A stretch of 64,000 bases of DNA from Methylocystis hirsuta (GTDB lineage: Bacteria; Pseudomonadota; Alphaproteobacteria; Rhizobiales; Beijerinckiaceae). Below, piece after piece: positions 7,390-15,672 of this stretch. The notes under the pieces were generated by a model, which did not search any database, was not told the origin of the DNA, and saw only the letters and a program-made list of their open reading frames with translations. The stretch is taken from contig NZ_QWDD01000001.1 of NCBI RefSeq assembly GCF_003722355.1, positions 186,001 to 250,000 of the forward strand. Direction: 5' to 3'. Position 1 is the stretch's first letter. Each line of letters opens with the position of its first letter. Both the position numbers and the translations under genes were made by a program.

Positions 7390-8163
7390 ATGTCGAAAAT
7401 TTTCATTAAACTCTTTGCCGACGGCGCCGATCTTGGCGAAATGATCTCCATGTATCGCGATCCGAGGATCGTCGGCTTCACGACGAATCCAACGCTGATG
7501 CGCCAAGCCGGCGTGGCCGATTACGAAAAATTCGCGCGCAAGGTGCTCGCGGCGATTCCGGATCGTCCCGTCTCCTTCGAAGTATTCGCCGACGACTTCT
7601 CCGAGATGGCGCGCCAAGCGCGCGTCATTGCCGGTTGGGGCCCAAACGTCAACGTGAAGATTCCGGTTGTTAATACGAAGGGCGAGTTTACCGGCCCTAT
7701 TCTGAGCGCGCTATCTAGCGAAGGCGTGACGCTCAACGTCACCGCGATCATGACCGTGGAGCAGGTTCGCGACGTCGCCGCGGCGCTCGCGCCCGAAACG
7801 CCGGCGATTATTTCGGTCTTTGCCGGGAGAATCGCCGACACCGGCGTTGATCCTGTTCCTCACATGAAGGCCTGCCGCGCGGCGCTTGCGTCGCGCCCGC
7901 GAGCGGAGCTGCTTTGGGCCAGCCCGCGCGAATTGCTAAACGTTTTTCACGCGCAGGAGGCGGGTTGCCATATCATCACCGCCACGCCCGGCATTCTTTC
8001 CAAGCTAGAGCTGGTTGGAAAGGATCTCACGCAGTTTTCTCTCGAGACGGTGCAAATGTTCTATCGCGACGCGACGGCTTCGGGATTCGAAATCGACGTC
8101 GCCCAGCGACAATCGACCGCCGACGTCGGCGGCGTAAACAACATACGCGAGGATGTTCGATGA
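7390..8163 (+). CDS. transaldolase-family enzyme
   Basis: 257 residues, closer in size to the short transaldolase/fructose-6-phosphate aldolase class than to full transaldolase. It has Phe-Thr-Thr-Asn-Pro-Thr-Leu-Met (residues 30-37), Val-Ser-Phe-Glu-Val-Phe-Ala-Asp, and Asn-Val-Asn-Val-Lys-Ile-Pro-Val, in which Lys90 is the expected Schiff-base lysine. Later come Leu-Asn-Val-Thr-Ala-Ile-Met-Thr and Ser-Val-Phe-Ala-Gly-Arg-Ile-Ala-Asp. Such enzymes move a dihydroxyacetone unit between sugar phosphates. In this setting it may build the heptulose or longer ketose consumed by the isomerase; that is inference. Its stop overlaps the next start (ATGA). Confidence 0.85.
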   Translation: MSKIFIKLFADGADLGEMISMYRDPRIVGFTTNPTLMRQAGVADYEKFARKVLAAIPDRPVSFEVFADDFSEMARQARVIAGWGPNVNVKIPVVNTKGEFTGPILSALSSEGVTLNVTAIMTVEQVRDVAAALAPETPAIISVFAGRIADTGVDPVPHMKACRAALASRPRAELLWASPRELLNVFHAQEAGCHIITATPGILSKLELVGKDLTQFSLETVQMFYRDATASGFEIDVAQRQSTADVGGVNNIREDVR

Positions 8164-9173
8164 CGCGACTGTTCGAACGAGTTTTCGTTACGGGCGGGGC
8201 CGGCTATTGCGGGAGCCGCCTCGTTCCACAGCTCCTTCGCTCTGGTTACAAGGTGACCGTGTATGACGTAATGTATTTCGGTTGCGAATTCCTACCGAAA
8301 GACGACCCAAACCTGACAGTGGTTCAGGGCGACATACGCGACAGAGCAAAGCTCGCCGCTGCGGTCGCCGGCCACGATGCTTTCTTGAGCCTCGCCTGCA
8401 TCTCCAATGACGCCAGCTTCGAACTCGATGAACGGCTCTCGACCTCGGTGAATTTGGAGGCCTTCGAGCCAATGGTGCTCACGGCCAAGAACGCGGGCGT
8501 CAAGCGCTTCATCTATGCGTCTTCGTCTTCGGTTTATGGCGTTTCCGACCAACCCGAGGTGACGGAAGACCATCCGCTCGTGCCCCTGACGCTCTACAAC
8601 AAATACAAGGGAATGTGCGAGCCGCTGCTCAACAGACACCTAGATGACGGTTTCACGGGCGTCACCTTCCGTCCGGCGACCGTGTGCGGCTACGCGCCGC
8701 GCCAGCGATTGGATCTCTCCGTAAACATTCTCACCAATCACGCCGTGAACAAGAACAGGATCACGGTTTTCGGCGGCTCACAATTACGACCAAACCTGCA
8801 TATTCAGGATTATGTCGACGCGGTGGAGATGTTTCTCGAGGCGCCGGCGGAAAAGATCCAAGGCGAGATCTTCAACGTCGGATATCAAAATCTCTCTCTG
8901 ATGCAAATCGCCGAACTGGTTCGCAAGGTCGTGCTCGAAGAATATCCCGAACGAGGCGATCTCGAAATCGTGACGACGCCGAGCGACGATCTGCGCTCGT
9001 ATCACATCAATTCGGGCAAGATCGCGCGCGCGCTGGGCTTTCAGCCGCGGCGCACGATCGAGGACGCCGTGCGCGAACTCTGCGTCGCCTTCCGAGAAAA
9101 TCGCTTGCCGAACAGTTTCGACGACGACTCCTATTTCAACGTCAAGCGGCTGCAAAGATTGAAAGCAGCATGA
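8160..9173 (+). CDS. NAD-dependent epimerase/dehydratase (extended SDR)
   Basis: 337 residues starting at the ATG that overlaps the transaldolase stop. The Rossmann motif Val-Thr-Gly-Gly-Ala-Gly-Tyr-Cys-Gly-Ser begins at residue 9. The catalytic Ser/Tyr/Lys set is visible as Tyr-Ala-Ser-Ser-Ser-Ser-Val-Tyr-Gly and Leu-Tyr-Asn-Lys-Tyr-Lys. The family acts on nucleotide-bound sugars (epimerisation or dehydration at C4 and neighbours). A longer in-frame extension upstream overlaps the transaldolase gene and is rejected. The exact reaction is unknown. The 4-bp overlaps on both sides place it inside a tightly coupled operon. Confidence 0.85.
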   Translation: MTRLFERVFVTGGAGYCGSRLVPQLLRSGYKVTVYDVMYFGCEFLPKDDPNLTVVQGDIRDRAKLAAAVAGHDAFLSLACISNDASFELDERLSTSVNLEAFEPMVLTAKNAGVKRFIYASSSSVYGVSDQPEVTEDHPLVPLTLYNKYKGMCEPLLNRHLDDGFTGVTFRPATVCGYAPRQRLDLSVNILTNHAVNKNRITVFGGSQLRPNLHIQDYVDAVEMFLEAPAEKIQGEIFNVGYQNLSLMQIAELVRKVVLEEYPERGDLEIVTTPSDDLRSYHINSGKIARALGFQPRRTIEDAVRELCVAFRENRLPNSFDDDSYFNVKRLQRLKAA

Positions 9174-10180
9174 ACGGCAAACCTATTGCTGTGGTGACAG
9201 GCGGCGCGGGCTTCATCGGGAGCCATATGGTCGACCTGCTGCTGGATCGCGGATTTTGCGTTCGTGTGATCGACGACTTGTCGGGCGGGCGCGAAGCGAA
9301 TCTTGCGCATCATGCGCAGAACTCGGACCTCGCCTGTCATTGGAAGGATATACGCACGCTGGCGCCCGGTGATCCGATCTTCTCGGATTGCCGCTATGTT
9401 TTTCATTTTGCAGGCATTGGCGACATCGTTCCATCAATCGAGCGCCCGATCGAATACATGGACATCAATGTCCAGGGAACGGTCCGTACGCTCGAATGCG
9501 CGCGCGCCGCAAAGGTGAAAAAATTCGTCTATGCGGCATCTTCATCCTGCTATGGCCTCGCCGCGACGCCGACGCGCGAGGATCACCCGATCGCGCCGCA
9601 ATATCCTTACGCTCTCTCAAAATATCAGGGCGAGCAAGCGGTGTTTCACTGGGGAAACGTCTACCGGCTCCCTGTCAATTCGATTTGCATATTTAACGCG
9701 TACGGCCTACGCGTGCGCACCACGGGCGCATATGGCGCCGTCTTTGGCGTCTTCTTTCGCCAGAAACTCGCGGGTAAGCCGTACACTGTGGTCGGCGACG
9801 GGTCGCAATCACGCGACTTCATTTACGCAACGGATGTGGCCGAAGCGTTTCTTGCCGCCGCCGAAACGGATATCGTCGGCGAGCGCTTTAATGTTGGCGC
9901 CGGCGCTCCGAAATCAATCAATCAACTCGTGTCCCTGCTCGGCGGCGACGTGGTCTATGTGCCTAAGCGGCCGGGCGAGCCCGATTGCACCTGGGCGGAC
10001 ATAACGAAGATTTCTACGCTTCTCGATTGGCGGCCGAAAGTTCCGTTTGAAGAGGGGGCGCCGAGGATGATGCAGCAGATACATCTTTGGAAGGACGCTC
10101 CGCTTTGGGATCCCGAGTCGATCGCAAAGGCGACGAAGACGTGGTTCGAATTTCTTGGAGGCGACGCGGCTCGGATATGA
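9170..10180 (+). CDS. NAD-dependent epimerase, UDP-glucose 4-epimerase-like
   Basis: 336 residues. The ATG overlaps the preceding stop. It has Val-Thr-Gly-Gly-Ala-Gly-Phe-Ile-Gly-Ser-His (residues 9-19), Ser-Ser-Ser-Cys-Tyr-Gly and the catalytic Tyr-Ala-Leu-Ser-Lys, with Asn-Val-Gly-Ala-Gly-Ala-Pro near the C-terminus. All catalytic residues are intact. Its closest general relatives are GalE/WbpP-like 4-epimerases. It is the second of two adjacent SDRs, which suggests successive steps on one activated sugar. Confidence 0.85.
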   Translation: MNGKPIAVVTGGAGFIGSHMVDLLLDRGFCVRVIDDLSGGREANLAHHAQNSDLACHWKDIRTLAPGDPIFSDCRYVFHFAGIGDIVPSIERPIEYMDINVQGTVRTLECARAAKVKKFVYAASSSCYGLAATPTREDHPIAPQYPYALSKYQGEQAVFHWGNVYRLPVNSICIFNAYGLRVRTTGAYGAVFGVFFRQKLAGKPYTVVGDGSQSRDFIYATDVAEAFLAAAETDIVGERFNVGAGAPKSINQLVSLLGGDVVYVPKRPGEPDCTWADITKISTLLDWRPKVPFEEGAPRMMQQIHLWKDAPLWDPESIAKATKTWFEFLGGDAARI

Positions 10181-10277
10181 GTCCGCACGCGGAGTAGTTT
10201 GATACAAGACTCGCGACGAGTAGGGACCCAACCGAAGCCTTCACTCCAACCGAGGACGCTTTCTCGCAGAGTTGCTC

Positions 10278-11837
10278 ATGCCCAATAGCTCACTCAATCG
10301 ACTCTATGGCCGCAAAATCAAGACGCCGGAAGAGTTGCGCACAATCCTCGGTCCTATGCCGCGCGAAAAGCGCGCAATAATGTGCCACGGCGTTTTCGAT
10401 GTGGTGCATCCGGGCCACATTCGGCATCTCGCTTACGCCAAGGGCAAAGCCGACATTCTGATTACGAGCATAACAGCCGACGCGCACATCACTAAGGGGC
10501 TTCATCGGCCGCACGTGCCGCAGGAATTGCGAGCACTCAATCTCGCCGCTCTCGAGATGGTCGACTATGTGGTCGTGGACGTCAATGCGACGCCGCTCGC
10601 CAATCTGAAACTCATTCAGCCTGACCTCTTCGCAAAAGGATACGAATACACAACAACCGGGATGCGTCCGAAGACCGCGGAGGAAGCGGAAGCCGTGCGC
10701 GCCTATGGCGGCGAGATCGTCTTCACGCCCGGCGACATCGTTTATTCCTCTTCGAAGCTGATTGAACTCGAAGCGCCCAAGCTTCGCTTCGAAAAACTCC
10801 AAATCATCATGGAGAGAAAGGGAATTTCCTTCGAAGACCTGCGCCGCGCGATAAATGCGCTTTCCGCCTATCGCGTTCATGTGGTCGGCGACACGATCGT
10901 CGACAGCTACACCAATTGCGTCATGATCGGAGGCCAGACCAAGACCCCGACCTTGTCCGTTCTGTTCGAGTCGAAAACCGACTATGCCGGAGGAGCGGCG
11001 ATCGTCGCGAAGCACTGCCGCGCCGCCGGAGCGAACGTTTCTTTTTGCACCGTGTTGGGCGATGACGCCTACGCCGAATTTGTTCTGAACGACCTTCAGC
11101 GGGCCGGCGTCGATGTCTCGGTCGTGACGGAGCGCGGTCGTCCCACGGTGAACAAGAACGCAATCGTCGTCGGCGGCTATCGCCTTTTGAAAGTCGACAC
11201 GCTCGACAACAATTCAATTACGGACGTTATCTGCAACAAGATGACCGATACGGTGCGCAACAGCGGCGCTGATGCGGTTATCTATGCCGATTTCCGTCAC
11301 GGTATCTTCAATCGCCGCACGATCCCCGATTTCATTGAGGCGATTCCGGCGAATGCGTATCGCGTCGCCGACAGCCAGGTCGCGAGCCGCTGGGGAAACA
11401 TCACTGAATTTCGCGGTTTCGATCTGATTACGCCGAATGAGCGCGAGGCGCGATTTGCGCTGGGCGATCAGGACTCAGGCATTCGACCTCTGGCGTCCGC
11501 GATATTCGATGAGGCGCAATGTAAATTGCTGATCCTTAAGCTCGGGCAGCGCGGGGTGCTCGTCTGCCAAAGCACAGATCACGAATCGCTGGATAGCTTT
11601 TTCGTGCTCGACAGCTTTGTCGAGACTCTCGTCGACCCCGTCGGCGCCGGCGATGCGCTCCTCGCATATTCGACGCTCGCCATGCTCGCCACGAAGGATC
11701 CGACGCAGGCGACCATCATCGGTCTGCTCGCGGCTGCTTGCGAGTGCGAATGCGACGGCAACGCGCCTATCGCGCCCAAGCAAATTTTGAAAAAGCTGGA
11801 TGCGGTGGAAAAACAAACGAATTACGTAGCGCCATGA
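10278..11837 (+). CDS. bifunctional nucleotidyltransferase / PfkB sugar kinase, HldE-like with reversed domain order
   Basis: 519 residues. Residues about 30-165 form a cytidylyltransferase-like domain: Cys-His-Gly-Val-Phe-Asp-Val-Val-His-Pro-Gly-His (HxGH at 44-47), then Val-Pro-Gln-Glu-Leu-Arg and Lys-Gly-Tyr-Glu-Tyr. Residues about 185-510 form a ribokinase/PfkB domain with Tyr-Ala-Gly-Gly-Ala-Ala-Ile-Val-Ala, Asp-Leu-Ile-Thr-Pro-Asn-Glu-Arg-Glu and the catalytic Asp-Pro-Val-Gly-Ala-Gly-Asp-Ala (Asp at 459). E. coli HldE has the kinase first and the transferase last; here the order is swapped. It should phosphorylate C1 of a sugar 7-phosphate-type substrate and later add the nucleotide. 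ATG 10278 is preferred over TTG 10272. Confidence 0.88.
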   Translation: MPNSSLNRLYGRKIKTPEELRTILGPMPREKRAIMCHGVFDVVHPGHIRHLAYAKGKADILITSITADAHITKGLHRPHVPQELRALNLAALEMVDYVVVDVNATPLANLKLIQPDLFAKGYEYTTTGMRPKTAEEAEAVRAYGGEIVFTPGDIVYSSSKLIELEAPKLRFEKLQIIMERKGISFEDLRRAINALSAYRVHVVGDTIVDSYTNCVMIGGQTKTPTLSVLFESKTDYAGGAAIVAKHCRAAGANVSFCTVLGDDAYAEFVLNDLQRAGVDVSVVTERGRPTVNKNAIVVGGYRLLKVDTLDNNSITDVICNKMTDTVRNSGADAVIYADFRHGIFNRRTIPDFIEAIPANAYRVADSQVASRWGNITEFRGFDLITPNEREARFALGDQDSGIRPLASAIFDEAQCKLLILKLGQRGVLVCQSTDHESLDSFFVLDSFVETLVDPVGAGDALLAYSTLAMLATKDPTQATIIGLLAAACECECDGNAPIAPKQILKKLDAVEKQTNYVAP

Positions 11838-12784
11838 GAGTGATCGTTGTCGGCCTCGGGGTGCAGGGACATAAAAGGCGTGCGTTCGCCGGCGAAGATC
11901 TCGTCGCGACTGTCGACCCCTACAATGCCGCCGCGGACTATCGAGAAATAAAAGACGTTCCGCTCGATAGCTTCGATGCGGCGCTGTGCTGCATACCCGA
12001 TGAGCCGAAATTCGAAATTCTTGAATACCTGCTGGCGAATGGAAAGCACGCGCTGGTCGAAAAGCCGCTATGGACGCGTACGGCCTCGGAAATTGACGAA
12101 CTCGGGCGCCTCGCGCGCGCCGCGAACGTCGTTTGCTACACGGCCTACAATCATCGCTTCGAACCGCATTTCGTGCGCATGCGCGAACTCATTGCGTCGG
12201 GCGAACTGGGGCGGATCTATTCCTGTCGCATGTTCTACGGCAATGGAACGGCGCGCCTCGTGCGAAATTCGGAATGGCGCGATAGCGGGGCCGGCGTGCT
12301 TCCGGATCTTGGCTCGCACCTTCTGGACACATGCCGTTTCTGGTTCGGCGACATCGATGCGAGTTTCAAACTGGTCGCCGTCAACTGCTTTGAGAACAAG
12401 TCGCCCGATCACGTCATTATCGGCAATGAAGACGGCGCATGTCGCATCGAGCTCGAAATGACGCTGCTCTCATGGCGCAATCACTTCGCTTGCGATATCT
12501 TTGCGGAAAACGGCAGCGCTCACATTGAATCGCTGTGCAAATGGGGTCCGTCAACTTTTACGATGCGACGGCGAATTCTTCCGTCGGGGCGCCCGCCGGA
12601 GCAGGCGGTCACGCTCGTGCAGGACGATCCGACTTGGAAGGTCGAATACGAGCATTTCAAGGGCATGTGCCAATCTCGAGCAAAGACCGACCTCTCAAAC
12701 GACATATGGCTGCGAGACGTGTTGGCGCAACTCGAGGAAGTGGTTCTCGAACAATTGCGGCGACGCCGCAGGCAAGACGCATGA
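11834..12784 (+). CDS. Gfo/Idh/MocA-family oxidoreductase
   Basis: 316 residues. It starts at the ATG overlapping the HldE-like stop and ends overlapping the next ATG. The N-terminus Met-Arg-Val-Ile-Val-Val-Gly-Leu-Gly-Val-Gln-Gly is the NAD(P)-binding turn. Ala-Leu-Val-Glu-Lys-Pro-Leu-Trp carries the family's EKP motif. The C-terminal half has Ser-Gly-Ala-Gly-Val-Leu-Pro-Asp-Leu-Gly-Ser-His-Leu-Leu-Asp, matching the catalytic Gly-Gly-x-x-x-Asp-x-Gly-x-His region. Family members oxidise or reduce sugar hydroxyl or keto groups, often at C3 of a nucleotide sugar. The position is unknown here. Confidence 0.88.
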   Translation: MRVIVVGLGVQGHKRRAFAGEDLVATVDPYNAAADYREIKDVPLDSFDAALCCIPDEPKFEILEYLLANGKHALVEKPLWTRTASEIDELGRLARAANVVCYTAYNHRFEPHFVRMRELIASGELGRIYSCRMFYGNGTARLVRNSEWRDSGAGVLPDLGSHLLDTCRFWFGDIDASFKLVAVNCFENKSPDHVIIGNEDGACRIELEMTLLSWRNHFACDIFAENGSAHIESLCKWGPSTFTMRRRILPSGRPPEQAVTLVQDDPTWKVEYEHFKGMCQSRAKTDLSNDIWLRDVLAQLEEVVLEQLRRRRRQDA

Positions 12785-14097
12785 CTTCCACAATCAAGCA
12801 CGCTTCGGATATTATCGTCGGCTTCGCCGGCATGACCCACCTTGGGATCGTCTCCGCGGCCTCCGTCGCGGCGAAAGGTTTTAAGACGATCGGCTATGAT
12901 TCCGATTCTCAACTTGTCGGGCGGCTTTCGGCGGGCCAGCCTCCGATCGAGGAGCCGGATCTGGATGAGCTCCTGCGCGCCAATGGCGCTCGGCAAGCCT
13001 TCACCAACGATCTTTCGCGGCTCGCGGAATGCGACATCGTCTATATTTCATACGACGTGCCGACCGACGATAGGGGCCAGAGCGATCTTAGCCCGATCGT
13101 CGGCATTATCGAGGCGGTGGCGAAGGCGTTACGCCCCGATGGGATTCTCGTAATTCTGTGTCAGGTTCCGCCGGGTTTTACGCGGGGCGTGCGCGCGGTT
13201 CCGCCGGAGCGGCTTTACTATCAGGTCGAAACGCTCGTGTTTGGCCGCGCCATGGCGCGCGCGCTGCATCCGGAGCGAACGATTATCGGATGCGCGGATC
13301 CCGATGCGCCGCTGGAGCCGCGCTACGAGGCGTTGCTCTCTGCATTCGGATGTCCGTTGATCCCGATGAGTTACGAGAGCGCCGAACTTTGCAAGATCGC
13401 GATTAACTGCTGCCTGGTGTCTTCGATCAGCGTCGCCAACACGCTGGCGGAACTTTGTGAAAATATAGGGGCCGAGTGGTCCGAGATCGTTCCCGCGTTG
13501 AAGCTCGACGCCCGCATCGGCCCAAGCGCCTATCTCTCGCCGGGATTGGGGATCGCAGGCGGGAATCTCGAACGTGACCTTGCGACGGTCATTGCTTTGT
13601 CCGAGCGTTTCGAAACGGACGCGGGCATCGTCCGCGCATGGATCGATAACAGCCGGCGGCGCCGCGACTGGGTGCGTCGCACGATCATGACCGCTCTGCT
13701 TCGTGAAAAGCCCGAGGCGACGATCGCCGTTTGGGGCCTCGCCTACAAGGAGAACACGCATTCAGTCAAAAATTCGCCGTCCGTCGCGACGATCATGGGT
13801 CTGCCAGAAACGCGATTCGTCGCGCATGATCCTGTGGTGCGCGCAAGCGCAATTTCTCACGCGCGACTGACGGGCGTCGACTCGCCGCTCGCGGCGCTAG
13901 AAGGCGCCGACGCCTTGATGATCTTGACGCCCTGGCCTGCTTATCGTCGAGTTGGAGTTGAGGAAATAGCTCGGACGATGCGGGGTCGCATTGTAATTGA
14001 TCCCTATCGCCTACTCGATCCACGCGCCGCTGCGGCGGCCGGCCTCGATTACTACACGCTCGGGTCTCGCCATAACCCGAGCGCGGGAATCCTCTAA
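12781..14097 (+). CDS. UDP-glucose/GDP-mannose dehydrogenase-family protein lacking the catalytic cysteine
   Basis: 438 residues, normal for the family, with an N-terminal Rossmann fold, a central dimer helix and a C-terminal UDP-binding domain (Val-Trp-Gly-Leu-Ala-Tyr-Lys-Glu-Asn-Thr, then Leu-Thr-Pro-Trp-Pro). The central Lys205 and Asn209 (Glu-Leu-Cys-Lys-Ile-Ala-Ile-Asn) are kept. In the active-site loop, where relatives have PGFGGSCFPKD, this protein reads Pro-Gly-Leu-Gly-Ile-Ala-Gly-Gly-Asn-Leu-Glu-Arg-Asp (254-266). Asn262 falls at the thiohemiacetal-forming Cys. A full two-step oxidation to a uronic acid is therefore doubtful; it may perform a single oxidation/reduction or a structural role. 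Confidence 0.85.
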   Translation: MTSTIKHASDIIVGFAGMTHLGIVSAASVAAKGFKTIGYDSDSQLVGRLSAGQPPIEEPDLDELLRANGARQAFTNDLSRLAECDIVYISYDVPTDDRGQSDLSPIVGIIEAVAKALRPDGILVILCQVPPGFTRGVRAVPPERLYYQVETLVFGRAMARALHPERTIIGCADPDAPLEPRYEALLSAFGCPLIPMSYESAELCKIAINCCLVSSISVANTLAELCENIGAEWSEIVPALKLDARIGPSAYLSPGLGIAGGNLERDLATVIALSERFETDAGIVRAWIDNSRRRRDWVRRTIMTALLREKPEATIAVWGLAYKENTHSVKNSPSVATIMGLPETRFVAHDPVVRASAISHARLTGVDSPLAALEGADALMILTPWPAYRRVGVEEIARTMRGRIVIDPYRLLDPRAAAAAGLDYYTLGSRHNPSAGIL

Positions 14098-14978
14098 TGC
14101 TACGCCATCTCGCTCCCGCTCCGATGGCTCCCGCTCGCGTTGTTGTCATCGGAGGGAGTGGATTTGTCGGCGGCGCGCTCTGTCGCCGCATCGCGCGCGC
14201 GCAAATTCCCGTGTTGGCGATCACTCGCCAGCAGATCGATCTTCTTGCCGACGGCGCCGAGAAGCAATTGCGCGCGATTTTGCAGCCCGGCGATGCGGTC
14301 GTGGCGGCCGCGGCGCGCGCGCCTTGCCGCTCTCTCGACATGCTTGTCGAGAATGTCAAAATGACGCGCGCGATGGTCGCGGCGTTAAAGGATGCGGCTC
14401 CATCGCATGTGATCAACATCAGCTCGGACGCCGTCTACGCCGACGAGCCGGTTCCGATTGACGAAGAGACGCCCACGGCGCCTGGAACGCTGCACGGCGC
14501 CATGCACCTTGCTCGGGAAATCGCATTTCGCTCGGATATCTCGGCGCCGTTGACGATCGTGCGTCCGACTCTTCTCTATGGTCTTGAGGATCCGCACAAC
14601 GGCTATGGCCCCAATCGCTTTCGTCGCTTAGCGGCGGCCGGTGAGAATATCGCGGTTTTCGGCGCGGGCGAGGAGCGACGCGACCATGTTTGGATTGACG
14701 ATCTCGCCGAGATCCTTTTCCGGATATTGACGCGGCGCTCGATCGGCGTGCTCAATGTAGCGACCGGAGAGGTGCATTCGTTCCGCGCGCTAGCGGAAGC
14801 GGTAGCCGGCGCCTCGCGGCGTAAAGTAGCGGTCGAAGAGACGCCGCGCGTTGGACCTATGCCGCATAACGGCTATCGTCCGTTTGACATCGAAGCGACG
14901 CGCGCCGCATTCCCTGATTTTGCCTACGCGCCGACCATAGCGACCGTCGCGAAGCTACAAACTTTCGCGGAGCAATAA
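14097..14978 (+). CDS. SDR-family nucleotide-sugar reductase/epimerase with altered active site
   Basis: 293 residues, start overlapping the preceding TAA. The Rossmann motif Val-Val-Ile-Gly-Gly-Ser-Gly-Phe-Val-Gly-Gly is at residues 16-26. The Ser strand is Asn-Ile-Ser-Ser-Asp-Ala-Val-Tyr. The expected YxxxK is replaced by His133-Gly-Ala-Met-His137, so neither the catalytic Tyr nor the Lys is at its usual place. The C-terminal half (Arg-Pro-Thr-Leu-Leu-Tyr-Gly, Asp-His-Val-Trp-Ile-Asp-Asp-Leu, Asn-Val-Ala-Thr-Gly) is typical of dTDP-4-keto-rhamnose reductase-like proteins. It may be catalytically different or bind sugar without turnover. Confidence 0.8.
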   Translation: MLRHLAPAPMAPARVVVIGGSGFVGGALCRRIARAQIPVLAITRQQIDLLADGAEKQLRAILQPGDAVVAAAARAPCRSLDMLVENVKMTRAMVAALKDAAPSHVINISSDAVYADEPVPIDEETPTAPGTLHGAMHLAREIAFRSDISAPLTIVRPTLLYGLEDPHNGYGPNRFRRLAAAGENIAVFGAGEERRDHVWIDDLAEILFRILTRRSIGVLNVATGEVHSFRALAEAVAGASRRKVAVEETPRVGPMPHNGYRPFDIEATRAAFPDFAYAPTIATVAKLQTFAEQ

Positions 14979-14982
14979 GGCC

Positions 14983-15639
14983 ATGGCGGAAGTCGATCTG
15001 TTGCGCGCGCTGCCAAAATCCCGGCGCAACATCACGCAGCGAGGCGAAGCGAAGACGCCCGAGACCATTGCGCTTTCGCGAGAATATGGGGAGCTCTATT
15101 TCGACGGGCCGCGAGAATATGGCTATGGCGGCTATCGCTACGACGGGCGCTGGCGACCGGTCGCGAAAGATATCATCGCTCATTTCGGTCTAGCGGCCGG
15201 CGCGCGAATTCTCGATGTCGGATGCGCCAAGGGCTTTCTTGTCAAAGACTTGATGCTCGCGGAGCCGGGGCTGCAGGCCTTCGGTCTCGACATATCGCGT
15301 TACGCCCTCATGCACTGCGAACCGGAGGTCGTGGGCCGTCTGCACCTCGGCTCCGCCGACGCGCTGCCATTCCCCGACAAGAGCTTCGATTGCGTCGTGA
15401 GCATCAACACGATTCACAATTTCGACCGCGCCGGCGCATTGAGGGCCTTGCGTGAGATCGAGCGCGTGTCTCGCCAAAGCTCATTCGTCCAGGTCGATTC
15501 GTATCGTACGCCCGAACAAAAGAGTCTTTTCGAAAGTTGGGTGCTGACGGCGAAATTCCACGATTATCCGCAGGGCTGGATCGAAGTCTTTGCCGAAGCC
15601 GGCTATACGGGCGACTATCATTGGACGATCGTCGAGTGA
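14983..15639 (+). CDS. class I SAM-dependent methyltransferase
   Basis: 218 residues. Motif I is Ala-Arg-Ile-Leu-Asp-Val-Gly-Cys-Ala-Lys-Gly-Phe-Leu (near residues 74-86), followed by Gly-Leu-Asp-Ile-Ser and the post-I/II pair Ser-Ala-Asp-Ala-Leu-Pro-Phe-Pro-Asp and Phe-Asp-Cys-Val-Val-Ser-Ile-Asn. The N-terminus has a Tyr/Gly-rich patch (Tyr-Phe-Asp-Gly, Tyr-Gly-Tyr-Gly-Gly-Tyr). It starts 4 bp after the SDR stop, so it belongs to the cluster and most likely methylates a sugar hydroxyl or a sugar carbon. C-methylation versus O-methylation cannot be decided. Confidence 0.85.
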   Translation: MAEVDLLRALPKSRRNITQRGEAKTPETIALSREYGELYFDGPREYGYGGYRYDGRWRPVAKDIIAHFGLAAGARILDVGCAKGFLVKDLMLAEPGLQAFGLDISRYALMHCEPEVVGRLHLGSADALPFPDKSFDCVVSINTIHNFDRAGALRALREIERVSRQSSFVQVDSYRTPEQKSLFESWVLTAKFHDYPQGWIEVFAEAGYTGDYHWTIVE

Positions 15640-15672
15640 CGTGACGCTCCCTGAAGAAGCGAAGGCGAACAC

